A stretch of DNA of 64,000 nucleotides from the NCBI RefSeq assembly GCF_004322705.1, contig NZ_SIZZ01000001.1, positions 2,063,213-2,127,212 of the forward strand, read 5' to 3'. The translations under genes were made by a program, and so were the position numbers. This DNA is from Dyella terrae. Lineage in GTDB: Bacteria; Pseudomonadota; Gammaproteobacteria; Xanthomonadales; Rhodanobacteraceae. This document shows, one piece after another, positions 45,123 through 54,278 of this stretch (positions are counted from its first letter, which is position 1; each line of letters begins with the position of its first letter). The notes under the pieces are model-generated. The model did not search any database, was not told where the DNA came from, and worked only from the letters and a program-made list of their open reading frames with translations.

Positions 45123-46466
45123 ATGGTGTTCCGCTCACTACGGTTCGGTAAGCCGGGCCCGATCTTCATCATCGGATCGTACCGCTCGGCCACCAGCGCC
45201 CTCACCTGGGCGATGGGACAGCACCCCAATGTATTTCCATTGGAGGAAACGCATTTCCTCTACAAGCTCTCCGTGGATCTGGAATATCTCTACCGGATCG
45301 GCAGCGCGCAGGGTGAGCACTCCTTGCTGGGTTTGGCGGGCTATACGCCACGCGAATTTCGTGAGCACTTTGGCCAGACCGTCCATGACCTGGTCACCGA
45401 CGCAAAAAAACGCATCGCCAAGAATGCGGTGAGTGCTGCGAGGCGCAACGCCTCGTTGATCTCTGACAACGTCAAGCTAACGCGTGGTCGCTTTCAGCCC
45501 AAGCGGCGCTGGGTAGACGGCACGCCGGAAAATTCGCACTACGTCCTGCCTCTTCTGCGCATGTTCCCTGATGCGCGATTCATCCATGTTCTGCGCAACC
45601 CCAAACGAGTTGCCACGTCGCTGATGAACTTCTCGACCATGGGCGCCACGGACTACGCCGAGGAAGAGGCGTACCGCACGTGGTATCGGCTCGTCCACAA
45701 CAGCGCGCTAGCCGAACAGGCGCTTGGGCCAAAGACCGTCATGCGGCTCGACCATGAGGAACTGGTGACCTCTCCGGAGCACGCGCTTCGCAAGTGCCTC
45801 GAATTCGCCGGTGAACGCTTTCATCCACATTGCCTGCTGCCGCTGCGCGAAAAGCTCAACAGTTCTCGCTATGACGATCCGGGCGACTGCAGCATAGAAA
45901 CGAATCTGCAATCGGAAAAGCCGTGGATTCGCGAAGCATTTGAGCTTTTCAAGCGCCTTAGCCAAGGCCTTCCCGTGATCAATGGCGACAGGTCGACCGC
46001 ACTTCGCCACATGAAGCGGTCCATGGATGAGTACGTCCGCGGACTCAGGCCCGAGACGAACGAGCGCCTCGCGGCTGAGAACCTCGCACTCAGACAAGAC
46101 AATGAAACGTTGCAGGCCCGCCTCAAGCGACTTGAATCGCCGATGTCCATCGTGGAATGGGGGCCGCAAGAGGTCATGGCAGGCGCCCCGTTCAATCCGC
46201 AGCCCAATGGCTCTAATGCACTTTGGATACGAACCCGCCATGCGGCTTTCGATACCGTTGCCTCGCTCAACGACGTTCCGCTCGCCACGACCGTACATCC
46301 CGGAGGTGATCTGGTGACCATCGAGGTACCTCCTGCGCTCACTGCCATGGCGGGACCGATGGCACTGACACTTCGCAGTATGACTTACGAAGAATCCACG
46401 CCCCCGGTCAATTTCACCATCCATGGCAGCGATATCGTCGACAGCAGCGACGTCGTCGCGCTTTAA
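45123..46466 (+). CDS. Sulfotransferase family protein with C-terminal coiled coil and beta domain
   Basis: 447 residues. The N-terminal sulfotransferase fold has the 5'-phosphosulfate loop FIIGSYRSATSALTWAMG and the 3'-phosphate segment RFIHVLRNPKRVATSLMNF, so PAPS is the expected donor. A heptad segment (NERLAAENLALRQDNETL, about 345-370) then links to a compact beta-rich C-terminal domain (about 370-447) that I do not recognise. A longer frame to 45039 has no supporting start. It is the first gene of the variable locus; it may sulfate a surface glycan or lipid. Confidence 0.85.
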   Translation: MVFRSLRFGKPGPIFIIGSYRSATSALTWAMGQHPNVFPLEETHFLYKLSVDLEYLYRIGSAQGEHSLLGLAGYTPREFREHFGQTVHDLVTDAKKRIAKNAVSAARRNASLISDNVKLTRGRFQPKRRWVDGTPENSHYVLPLLRMFPDARFIHVLRNPKRVATSLMNFSTMGATDYAEEEAYRTWYRLVHNSALAEQALGPKTVMRLDHEELVTSPEHALRKCLEFAGERFHPHCLLPLREKLNSSRYDDPGDCSIETNLQSEKPWIREAFELFKRLSQGLPVINGDRSTALRHMKRSMDEYVRGLRPETNERLAAENLALRQDNETLQARLKRLESPMSIVEWGPQEVMAGAPFNPQPNGSNALWIRTRHAAFDTVASLNDVPLATTVHPGGDLVTIEVPPALTAMAGPMALTLRSMTYEESTPPVNFTIHGSDIVDSSDVVAL

Positions 46467-46558
46467 CGTGATGTGGTCGAAGCCCACGCGGTCATCACCA
46501 TCGGCGCGAACCTCTTCGATACACTGATCGACGATATGTCACCCTTGGAGATGCATCG

Positions 46559-46957
46559 ATGACGTACAAGCGCTACCTGGCCGTACTCTTCCTCGCCAGC
46601 CTGGCGGGATGCCAGCACCCGGACAACGATCAGGCGGCAGCCCCGTCGACGGGAGCCGGCACCGCCCCCAAATCATCTTCCGGCCTCACGGTGTCACCAG
46701 ATCACCTGGCTGCCTGCGAACCCGGGGCTGTAACGTCGATCACGTGGGATGCCTCTGCTGCCGGGGTGGCGACCGAGGCCGTGGAGGTCTGGGTGGGCTC
46801 CACGCTAGAGGGTGCCAAGCTCTTTGCAGCTGGCGGTGCCATCGGCGAAGCCAGGACCGGACCCTGGACACATCCAGGCCTGCACTTTTTCCTGAAGAAC
46901 AAGAGCGACGGGAAGGTCCTGGCCGATGCGACCGTGGGCGGACCCTCCTGCCCCTGA
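46559..46957 (+). CDS. Small lipoprotein of unknown function
   Basis: A 132-residue lipoprotein with lipobox LASLAGCQ (Cys about 19) and a low-complexity Ala/Pro/Ser linker. The mature domain has two further cysteines (LAACEPGAV and the near-terminal GPSCP) that could form a disulfide. The fold looks small and beta-rich (VTSITWDA, AVEVWVG, WTHPGLHFFLKN), possibly Ig-like. It follows the sulfotransferase by 92 bases on the same strand. No family recognised. Confidence 0.75.
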   Translation: MTYKRYLAVLFLASLAGCQHPDNDQAAAPSTGAGTAPKSSSGLTVSPDHLAACEPGAVTSITWDASAAGVATEAVEVWVGSTLEGAKLFAAGGAIGEARTGPWTHPGLHFFLKNKSDGKVLADATVGGPSCP

Positions 46958-47047
46958 AAGGCGCATCACTTGCGGCGACGCTGGACGGACGCCACCGCAT
47001 CGGTGCGGGGCTCGTCCGATGCCAAATCTAGGCCGAGCTGCGTGCCA

Positions 47048-47836
47048 TCAGCCCAGCGTCGCCACCAGGTATTGACACCAGCGCGTCTTGAGCCAATAGG
47101 CAAACTGCAGCGCCACCCTGTCTCCCGCGTGCCTGGAGTACGCGAGTAGCTCATCTTCAAACAAGGGCATGGAGACAATGCCTGACGCATTGATATCGAA
47201 GCCAAGCTTTCGAAGCGTCGCCTCCAGCACTCCGCGATCAGGCAAGGGATCGCGATGCGTGTCATCGTCGAAGTAGTTCCCCGTGAGTCCGGAGAATCCC
47301 CACTCGGCCAGCAATTGATTGGAAGGCGAAGTTAGTGCGTACGCGGACGGCCACTCAATGTAGACCCGGCCGTTTTCACTGAGTTTCGAGGCCATCCAGG
47401 TAATAAAGGCAACGGGATCGGCGATGTGTTCGACGAAATGTGAACAGAAGATCGCATCGAAGGTGCGATCGGCAAAGGGCTTCTGGACATTCCAGTCGCT
47501 AAGTTCGTAACCGTCGTAGTCGTCGAAGTTCTGTCCCTTTTCCAGGGAGTAGGCGTATATCTTCAAGTCCTGTCGGGCGGGGCGAGGCCAACGCCTGAAG
47601 ATGCTCAGGGCACCGTCACCCGCTCCAACGTCCAGCACCGATGAACGGGCTTTGAGCGACTTCACGAAGAGGGTTCGAGGGTGCTGCCCGTGAAAGGTTT
47701 CGAGCAGCTCACCCCTTGGCAGAACGGTGGTGGCCGAGTGCGCTAACCATGCCTTCACCGCCAAAGGGTCGCTCTCGGAGCCCCCTTGGGGCGCCTTGTC
47801 AGGTGCTATGAGATCCTGATTTACAAGCTCGTCCAT
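47048..47836 (-). CDS. Class I SAM-dependent methyltransferase
   Basis: 262 residues with SAM motif I SSVLDVGAGDGALSIF and the post-motif FDAIFCSHFVEHIADP, as in type-11 methyltransferases of polysaccharide loci. The ATG at 47836 is preceded by GGAGG six bases away. The C-terminal part (RGVLEATLRKLGFDI onwards) is probably the acceptor domain. It lies downstream of the polytopic membrane protein on the same strand. Target unknown; sugar O-methylation is likely from context. Confidence 0.85.
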   Translation of the reverse strand: MDELVNQDLIAPDKAPQGGSESDPLAVKAWLAHSATTVLPRGELLETFHGQHPRTLFVKSLKARSSVLDVGAGDGALSIFRRWPRPARQDLKIYAYSLEKGQNFDDYDGYELSDWNVQKPFADRTFDAIFCSHFVEHIADPVAFITWMASKLSENGRVYIEWPSAYALTSPSNQLLAEWGFSGLTGNYFDDDTHRDPLPDRGVLEATLRKLGFDINASGIVSMPLFEDELLAYSRHAGDRVALQFAYWLKTRWCQYLVATLG

Positions 47837-47988
47837 CACCGCCTCCGAAGAAGTTGTCGGTCCATGGACCGACAGGCAAGGGCAATGGAACTTGCCACCT
47901 CTATGAACAACGGGTGGCAAATTCCTAAGGACTCAAGCTAACACATCAGGTGCGGCGGGATGATGCAAATGCGTGACAAAAGAGCGAC

Positions 47989-49920
47989 CTACTCCGCAGC
48001 TGAATCACTGGCTTCGCTGGAATGCAGGTCAATATCGCCAGCCGCCCTGACCGACTCGAGCAACACGGAACCCTTGGCGCCATCGTGCAGCGTTGCGTAG
48101 ACAGCGCCAATGGCGGAACCCGGCGGGGCCGCGGCAAACAGGGCGTGTTCGGTGAACTCAGGGGTAATGCTAACGACGACAATTTGCGCGCCCAGGAATT
48201 TGCCGGACGCGTCACTCCAGTTGATTTGCAGGCGCATGGGGACCTGATCCCCTTCGGTGGCCCGGGCACGGTAGATGAGCAAGCGCCCATCCACGCGCGC
48301 AGCCGCAACATTCATGAAATTGTCCGCGAGGCGGCTTAGCTTCACGCCTTCCGGGCCAACCATGGTCGGGTCGGACCACGCCCAGCCTTTCCACTCAGCA
48401 CCTTCGCCAAGGACATCGCCTTGAGCCGGAAACGGCTTCTCATTGAGGAGCAATTCGGCCATGGGCCGGCCCACCAATCGGTAGGAGGGATTGGTGCGAT
48501 CGATCGTGGTGGCTACGAGGCCAAAACTGTATCCGGCGAAAGGCTCTCCGCTGTATGAACGGGCCCGATGCAGGCAATTCTGTCCACCCAGATTGATACG
48601 ACAGAAAAGTGCGCCGTCGCCGCCCAATATCCACCCCGTATCTGGCTCGGGTACGCCGATCAGCACACCCTCACCTTGCGCCGGCCGAACATGACTGAAC
48701 GACTCTGCAAGCGATCGCGCGGTGCGGGAACCTGAAATGCTGGAGATAGTTGCGATCCCGCCAAAGCCCACGAAAGCGACCTGTTGGACCGCAAGCAGCA
48801 GCAACAACACGAGTCGCGCACGCGCCGGATAGGTCGCCACGACCAGCAGAAGCATCATCACGAAAGCGGGATACATCCAGCGCGCTTCTTGACGATCGGC
48901 GCCAGGCAGGCTGGCAATGCACACGAAACCGAGCAGTGTCGCCAGGAAAATCACTGGTGCGCGGGGACTGGCCAGCATCTTCTTGCGCTGAAAAATCCAC
49001 GGAGCGATCCAGCAGATGACGAAGGCAGCCACCAACAACCAGAAACGCTTCGAATGAACGAGCACTTCCTGATTGACGACCCCAACGAACCAGGGCGGAC
49101 CGTAATTCGTGCCCACGAAAAGATTACCCAGATACGTCAGGGCAACTTTGAATGTCTCCACGTTCAGCGTCACGACGCGACCCGTGGAGCCCATCGTGAT
49201 GGGGTTATCCGAAAGCAGCTTTACCATGCAGGCAAAGAGGCCCAGCGGCACAACGGCTATCAGGATCGCGAACAGCATGGGATGCGTCAGCTTCTTCTGC
49301 GTGAGCGCCTTCAGCTGAAATACCGCGACGGCACCCGCGAACCCGAGCACGCCAACCGCGTAGCGCTCATGGACGAAGACGCAGAGAAGGAAGAAGGCAA
49401 ACGCCGCTGCAAGCATGCGTGGACGCGGTTGACGCCCAGCTTCAAACAGATCCGAGCCGCAGTAGATGCCCGCCAGAAAGAGCGCGAGGCTGAGCGTCTC
49501 CACCGTGCCTGATACGTAATCCCAGTAAAGCATCACGTCGTAGCGCGAGCCAATGACCAGTGCCGCGACCAGCAGTGCAGTCAATCGACCTGTCGAGAAG
49601 CGCCGCACGCACAGCGCATAGGCCAGTGATGCGGAGGCCGCAATACACGCGGCATTGAACAGCATCGCAACCCATCGCGGCCAACTATCGCCAACAACGA
49701 ACGCCCAGAAGATGTTCATTACCAGACGGGGCTTATAGCTGTTCAATCCCTTATAGACGGATAGAACACCATTCCCCAGGCGCTCTCCGAAATTGAATGG
49801 CAGGAGTTCGTCGCCAAAGAAGTAGGGGTGATACGGCAGGAGTGAGACAACGAGAACGGCAAGGCCGATCAGGCAGACGTCTCGGAGGGCGACTTTCATG
49901 CCCTGGTGGTCAATATGCAT
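47989..49920 (-). CDS. Large polytopic membrane protein, possible GT-C-type glycosyltransferase
   Basis: 643 residues with about ten to twelve transmembrane helices in the first 420 residues and a soluble C-terminal domain (about 470-643) rich in beta strands. FFGDELLPFNFGER near residue 35 places acidic residues in the first periplasmic loop, the usual site of the catalytic acidic motif in GT-C enzymes. HERYAVGVLGF follows later. An O-antigen modifying or acyl/glycosyl transferase is plausible, but no named family is recognised. ATG 49899 is an alternative start. Confidence 0.65.
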   Translation of the reverse strand: MHIDHQGMKVALRDVCLIGLAVLVVSLLPYHPYFFGDELLPFNFGERLGNGVLSVYKGLNSYKPRLVMNIFWAFVVGDSWPRWVAMLFNAACIAASASLAYALCVRRFSTGRLTALLVAALVIGSRYDVMLYWDYVSGTVETLSLALFLAGIYCGSDLFEAGRQPRPRMLAAAFAFFLLCVFVHERYAVGVLGFAGAVAVFQLKALTQKKLTHPMLFAILIAVVPLGLFACMVKLLSDNPITMGSTGRVVTLNVETFKVALTYLGNLFVGTNYGPPWFVGVVNQEVLVHSKRFWLLVAAFVICWIAPWIFQRKKMLASPRAPVIFLATLLGFVCIASLPGADRQEARWMYPAFVMMLLLVVATYPARARLVLLLLLAVQQVAFVGFGGIATISSISGSRTARSLAESFSHVRPAQGEGVLIGVPEPDTGWILGGDGALFCRINLGGQNCLHRARSYSGEPFAGYSFGLVATTIDRTNPSYRLVGRPMAELLLNEKPFPAQGDVLGEGAEWKGWAWSDPTMVGPEGVKLSRLADNFMNVAAARVDGRLLIYRARATEGDQVPMRLQINWSDASGKFLGAQIVVVSITPEFTEHALFAAAPPGSAIGAVYATLHDGAKGSVLLESVRAAGDIDLHSSEASDSAAE

Positions 49921-50237
49921 ATCAAACGTTTCCGGATTTTATGTCCGGCACGTTCCTCATGCCGGCCCCCTGTCTGAAACCGGAGCAGGAGGCGCCACAC
50001 GCGAGCGCTCCGTCCTCCCTGTGTGGAATCTGCTGGAACACCGATTCCAACTGCGCTTCTGTGCGTCTTATCGTCCACATCGCACATCGCGCAGCCGTAT
50101 CAGCAGCATAACAAATCACCCTGCTCCAGGGTTACGGGCCATGGGACCCGATGACCCGCGGCTTCGCTTGCAGCAGGCAGATCAGCCTGCCGACATCCCG
50201 ACGCGAACAAAGGTAGCCAGCACGCCCCGAGGCTGAC
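49921..50237. other. Intergenic stretch in the O-antigen locus
   Basis: 317 bases between two minus-strand genes. Composition is less GC-rich than the flanks at about 49920-49945. No convincing gene, RNA or repeat is visible; it presumably carries the promoter of the polytopic membrane protein. Confidence 0.4.
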
Positions 50238-51338
50238 TCAAGCCGATCTGATGCAGGTTGCCGGTCCAATGCCTCGCGAAAAACGGGGGTTGCTGCAGGA
50301 CGCCCCGCTCATAATGGCAACCATATGGGTGGGAGAAAGACGTCCGCTTTGGAACGCCTCCTCGTCGAATTGATGGATTCGATCGATGAAGCTTCGATCC
50401 CATTCGGCGTTCGCATCAAAATTATGACCAAATGCGCGATCGATGAACGGGTCGATGACATTGGCGAATCCGATGAACAGTCGCGGATGGAATCGTTCCA
50501 GCAACAAAGGAACAATGTCCTGCGCGCGAATCCCCTCAAACCCCTCGTTCGAGCAATCCCAATTTACATAAACCTTTTCCTGGCGCTTGAGCAGCCGGTT
50601 ATAGCGGTAAGCAAGGGGCAACTCGCTCCAGAATGCTGACACGGACTCATAGGCTTCAGGCCAGCGCATGTGACCGTTGCGGCCAATCATGTCGTGCATC
50701 ACCAGGTAACCGTCCGCTGGCAAAGCCTTGCGGAGTCCGTCAAACAGTCCTTCGAGGTTGAGGACATGATGCAGCGACTGGTTGGCCATGGCACCCGCAT
50801 AGGTCTTTTGGGGAGCCCACCGATTGAAATCACCCTCCACGAATGCCAGGTGTTCTGCGACACCTTCCTTTTCGGCAAGCGCCTTGCCCCGAGCCAACAT
50901 ATGCGGATTGATGTCCAGGCACTCGATGGTGAAGTCTTTCAGACCAGCCTGAACCATGAGTCTGGCGACGGCGACTTCCGTTTCGCAATTACCCACACCG
51001 ACGCTGATGAATACCGGATTATCGGCACTGACGCGTTCCGCACTTTCCAGCAGGGAACGCGCAAAAAACTGCTCGAAACTCGTTATCTCATACTCGTCGA
51101 GCATGGGTTTCAGATAACGATGCGACCAATAGTGGAAAATGTCCGGCAGGACATTGATGTTGACGACATCCTTGTAGATATCCGTCTCGCGCTGAAGCTT
51201 GCGACGATAATCATCGGAGGTATCTGCGTCTGGCAGTGCCAGTGCATGGTCGACGCGCATGGCGCGCTTGACGCGATATAGCAGCGAACTCATGAAATTC
51301 ATAAGTGACCCGAGCTGGTTTCGCAACCCGCCGATCAT
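50238..51338 (-). CDS. Class I SAM-dependent methyltransferase
   Basis: 366 residues; ATG 51338 is chosen over an in-frame TTG two codons earlier. SAM motif I is FISVGVGNCETEVAVA at about residue 110, followed by CLDINPHMLARG (acidic ribose contact) and YAGAMANQSLHHVLNLEGLF. An N-terminal extension of about 90 residues and a long C-terminal region (RYNRLLKRQEKVY, VIDPFIDRAFGHNF) set it apart from minimal methyltransferases. Last gene of the heptose/O-antigen operon, 68 bases after gmhB. Probably methylates a sugar of the O-chain. Confidence 0.85.
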   Translation of the reverse strand: MIGGLRNQLGSLMNFMSSLLYRVKRAMRVDHALALPDADTSDDYRRKLQRETDIYKDVVNINVLPDIFHYWSHRYLKPMLDEYEITSFEQFFARSLLESAERVSADNPVFISVGVGNCETEVAVARLMVQAGLKDFTIECLDINPHMLARGKALAEKEGVAEHLAFVEGDFNRWAPQKTYAGAMANQSLHHVLNLEGLFDGLRKALPADGYLVMHDMIGRNGHMRWPEAYESVSAFWSELPLAYRYNRLLKRQEKVYVNWDCSNEGFEGIRAQDIVPLLLERFHPRLFIGFANVIDPFIDRAFGHNFDANAEWDRSFIDRIHQFDEEAFQSGRLSPTHMVAIMSGASCSNPRFSRGIGPATCIRSA

Positions 51339-51405
51339 AGTCAAATAATCATGACTGAACCACTTCGCCGCAGTTCACGATTTTCTCACAGCTGGCGGAC
51401 GGGCC

Positions 51406-51966
51406 TCAGAGGCCTTCCACGAATTCCCGGAATGGCTCTGGCGACCGGTCGTCAATAAGCCAGGAACGTTCAATGCCAGCCGATGCCGCAGCCTGCAGGT
51501 CACTTGTTTGATCGCCCACGAGAAGCGACTGACCCAAGTCGATCTCCAGGTCCTTTCCTGCCGCGAGAATCATTCCCGGGCCAGGCTTGCGGCATTCGCA
51601 ACTCACATTCAGTCCAGGGACGATCCCTTCCGGATGATGTGGGCAGTAATAGGTCGCAAGAAGGTCGGCGCCATGGATTGCAAACTGCTCGTGTATCCAG
51701 CGAGTGAACTGGAGAAACTGGTCCTCGCTGTAATAGCCGCGCGCTATGCCCGCCTGGTTCGTAACGATCACCAGTCCGTAACCGGCGCGCTTCGCCGCGC
51801 GCGCGGCATCAAACACACCTGCCACCCAATCCGTTTGATCGGGCCGATGAACATAGCCGTGATTGATATTGACCACGCCATCGCGATCCAGAAACAGAAC
51901 TTTCCTCGCGGCGCCGCTGGCGGGCGGGGGCGGAGACGACCAGAACCGGCCAGGATGGGGTGTCAT
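51406..51966 (-). CDS. gmhB: D-glycero-D-manno-heptose 1,7-bisphosphate 7-phosphatase (HAD family)
   Basis: 186 residues. HAD motifs are VLFLDRDGVVNINHG (nucleophile and acid Asp), VTNQAGIARGY, and CRKPGPGMIL with VGDQTSDLQAA. The zinc site typical of GmhB is CPHHPEG and CECRKP. It removes the 7-phosphate to give heptose 1-phosphate, the step before nucleotidylation. ATGA overlap with hddC. In this operon it likely acts on the alpha-anomer for GDP-heptose synthesis, although a GmhB is also needed for LPS core ADP-heptose. Confidence 0.92.
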   Translation of the reverse strand: MTPHPGRFWSSPPPPASGAARKVLFLDRDGVVNINHGYVHRPDQTDWVAGVFDAARAAKRAGYGLVIVTNQAGIARGYYSEDQFLQFTRWIHEQFAIHGADLLATYYCPHHPEGIVPGLNVSCECRKPGPGMILAAGKDLEIDLGQSLLVGDQTSDLQAAASAGIERSWLIDDRSPEPFREFVEGL

Positions 51967-52679
51967 GCCCCGTTCTGCAGTGACTGAGAGAACATGCTTT
52001 GCGCGCGCTCAAAGTCTTCCGGAATGCCTATGTCGATGAACCGGGACGTTTGCGTAAATGCGCGGACCCGCCCCTTGGCGGCTGCAGGCACCAGAACATC
52101 CTGCTCGAACGAGAATGGGCCATGGGGAAATTCCGCCGATAGAGACGCCAGGTCGATATCGTACACGCCGGCATTGATCATGCCCGGCCCGTGGCCTCCC
52201 TTTTCGGAAAACCCGGTCACGCGATCACCGGACAACATCACGGCACCATACCGACCCACGTCGTCGACCGACGCCAGCGCCATGGTGATGGGCGAAGCCC
52301 CGCCGATCGCAAGTTGGCCTAAACGGGCATAGTCAAGCGCCAGATGCGTGTCGCCATTAAGCACGAACGCCCGCTTGCCTGAAACCGCCGACGCCGCCTT
52401 GGCGATGGCTCCCCCGGTGCCTAAGGGCTGCTCTTCACGGGAGTAGACAAGTTTCATGCCATGCCAGTCGCTTCCAAGCGTCGATTCCACGACGTCCGCC
52501 AGGTAACCCGTCGCAAGCACGGCCCGCCTGACCCCCTGGCCGGCGAGTTGATCCAGCAGCCAGGCCAGAAACGGCCGTCCGGCAACGGGTGCCAACGGCT
52601 TGGGAACATCCCTGACTACGCTTTGCAGGCGTGTGCCGAAACCACCGGCGAGGATGATGGCCTCGTCAGTGGCGAGCAT
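51963..52679 (-). CDS. hddC: D-glycero-alpha-D-manno-heptose 1-phosphate guanylyltransferase-like nucleotidyltransferase
   Basis: 238 residues. The nucleotidyltransferase signature IILAGGFGTRLQSVVRDVPKP is followed by PFLAWLLDQLAGQGV, and FVLNGDTHLALD carries the metal Asp. The family includes glucose-1-phosphate thymidylyl- and mannose-1-phosphate guanylyltransferases. Assignment to HddC rests on the neighbours hddA, gmhA and gmhB. Expected product: GDP-D-glycero-alpha-D-manno-heptose. Its ATG lies inside the end of gmhA (14-base overlap). Confidence 0.85.
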   Translation of the reverse strand: MLATDEAIILAGGFGTRLQSVVRDVPKPLAPVAGRPFLAWLLDQLAGQGVRRAVLATGYLADVVESTLGSDWHGMKLVYSREEQPLGTGGAIAKAASAVSGKRAFVLNGDTHLALDYARLGQLAIGGASPITMALASVDDVGRYGAVMLSGDRVTGFSEKGGHGPGMINAGVYDIDLASLSAEFPHGPFSFEQDVLVPAAAKGRVRAFTQTSRFIDIGIPEDFERAQSMFSQSLQNGA

Positions 52680-53265
52680 CGCCAAACATTTCCTGTTCGA
52701 TCAACGCGCAAAGCAGGTGGCCAAGTGCCTCATGGCCTTCCTGGATACGGGGTGTCTCCGTGGAAGGAATGCGAAAACAGATGTCGCATGCCGATGCCAT
52801 CGCACCACCTGACTGGCCGGTGAATCCAATGACCTTGATACCCTTTGCGCGAGCAGCGTCAATGGCACGAATGATGTTCTTTGAGTTACCGGAGGTCGAG
52901 ATGGCGTAGAAGACATCACCCTCCGCGCCGAGCGCTTCGATCTGGCGCGCGAATACGTAGTCGTAGCCGTAGTCGTTGCCAACCGCGGTAATGATGCTGG
53001 TATCCGTCGTCAACGCGATGCCCGGCAAACCCGGCCGATCGAAGTAAAACCGACTGACCAGCTCTCCTGCCCAGTGCTGCGCGTCAGCCGCGCTGCCACC
53101 ATTGCCGGCGAAGAGTATTTTCTTACCGCTCTTGAGCGCGGAAACCGAAATTTCGAGCGCCTGCTGCACCTGGTCGTGCAGGCCCGTGTCGTTACGCATC
53201 GTCGTGAGCAATGCGATGGACTTGCTGAATTCCGACTCAAGCATGGACGTCACATGATTCGCCAC
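52666..53265 (-). CDS. gmhA: Sedoheptulose-7-phosphate isomerase (SIS domain)
   Basis: 199 residues. The SIS fold has KILFAGNGGSAADAQHWAGE, FYAISTSGNSKNIIRAIDAA and ITAVGNDYGYDYVF, characteristic of GmhA, which converts sedoheptulose 7-phosphate to D-glycero-D-manno-heptose 7-phosphate. QEGHEALGHLLCALIE near the end holds the catalytic-type Glu/His residues. A GTG at 53265 (overlapping hddA) is taken; ATG 53244 is an alternative but would trim the first helix. Confidence 0.93.
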   Translation of the reverse strand: MANHVTSMLESEFSKSIALLTTMRNDTGLHDQVQQALEISVSALKSGKKILFAGNGGSAADAQHWAGELVSRFYFDRPGLPGIALTTDTSIITAVGNDYGYDYVFARQIEALGAEGDVFYAISTSGNSKNIIRAIDAARAKGIKVIGFTGQSGGAMASACDICFRIPSTETPRIQEGHEALGHLLCALIEQEMFGDARH

Positions 53266-54278
53266 GAGGTCGCTCCTTGCTGCGTGAAATGAAAATCAAG
53301 CAGTCGACCGCCCTGTTCGGCGAGTGCTCTGGTCAACCCGACGCGCTTGTCGGGGCTGCACATGAACATCATGAATCCGCCACCGCCAGCGCCCGAGACC
53401 TTGGCCGCGTATGCACCATTGGCAAAGGCCACGCGCTCGACCTCTTCGATCAACGGGTTGCTGATCGACGTGGCCATGTTCTTCTTTGCTTCCCAGCCAG
53501 CCTGCAAAGTGCGGGCAAGCCCCTGAATGTCTCCCCGAAGAACGCATTCCTTCATTTGCACGGCCTCCTGCTTGAGGCTGTGCATGGCGTCGATGGACGC
53601 CTGATTGCCCTGAACGACGTTACGCGACTGCTGGTCGATAATGTCGGACGATGCGCGCGACACGCCGGTGAAGTAAAGCACCAGTGATGCTTCCAGCTCG
53701 GACCAGACCCAGTCTTTCACACGCAATGGGTTCACAATGACGCGATCGTCCTTGTAGAACTCCATGAAGTTGAAGCCACCGAACGTCGCGGCGTACTGAT
53801 CCTGCTTGCCGCCTGCGAGCTGAAGATCCTTGCGCTCGATGTTGTAGGCAAGATGCGCGACCTCGTACTCGCCCAGAGGGAGCATGAAGTACTCGGCGAA
53901 GGCCTGAACAAGCGCGACTACCATCGTGGACGACGAACCGAGACCGGAGCCAGGAGGCGCGTCAGAAAACGTCTGGACGCGCAATGGCCGGTGCTCACCG
54001 CCCAGAAACTCCTTGCAGATGCGCGAATAGACGCCCTTTAGCAGCTGCAGCGGACCGTTCGAAGCGAACTCCTGATGACAGGCATAGGACTCGCTGACAC
54101 CCACGTCCATGGCCGCGAACTCACACTTGCCGTCCGGTGAATCCGAAATGATGGCAAATGCATGCTTGTCGATGGTCACGTTCATCACATGACCACCGAA
54201 GACATCGCAATAAGGCGACACATCGGTGCCACCGCCGGCCAGGCCTAGTCGCAACGGCGCTCGCGATCGAACGATCAT
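53250..54278 (-). CDS. hddA: D-glycero-alpha-D-manno-heptose 7-phosphate kinase (GHMP family)
   Basis: 342 residues. [19 protein letters not shown] is the GHMP N-terminal motif; the ATP loop is [17 protein letters not shown]; the C-terminal motif [12 protein letters not shown] closes the active site. HddA phosphorylates C1 in the alpha configuration, which commits the sugar to GDP-heptose rather than to ADP-heptose made by HldE. ATGA overlap with the large methyltransferase/glycosyltransferase gene upstream. Confidence 0.92.
   Translation of the reverse strand: MIVRSRAPLRLGLAGGGTDVSPYCDVFGGHVMNVTIDKHAFAIISDSPDGKCEFAAMDVGVSESYACHQEFASNGPLQLLKGVYSRICKEFLGGEHRPLRVQTFSDAPPGSGLGSSSTMVVALVQAFAEYFMLPLGEYEVAHLAYNIERKDLQLAGGKQDQYAATFGGFNFMEFYKDDRVIVNPLRVKDWVWSELEASLVLYFTGVSRASSDIIDQQSRNVVQGNQASIDAMHSLKQEAVQMKECVLRGDIQGLARTLQAGWEAKKNMATSISNPLIEEVERVAFANGAYAAKVSGAGGGGFMMFMCSPDKRVGLTRALAEQGGRLLDFHFTQQGATSWRIM

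Noticed and set aside
49922-50119. 65-codon minus-strand frame between two O-antigen genes
   Set aside because: No ribosome site or domain and composition unlike real genes nearby.
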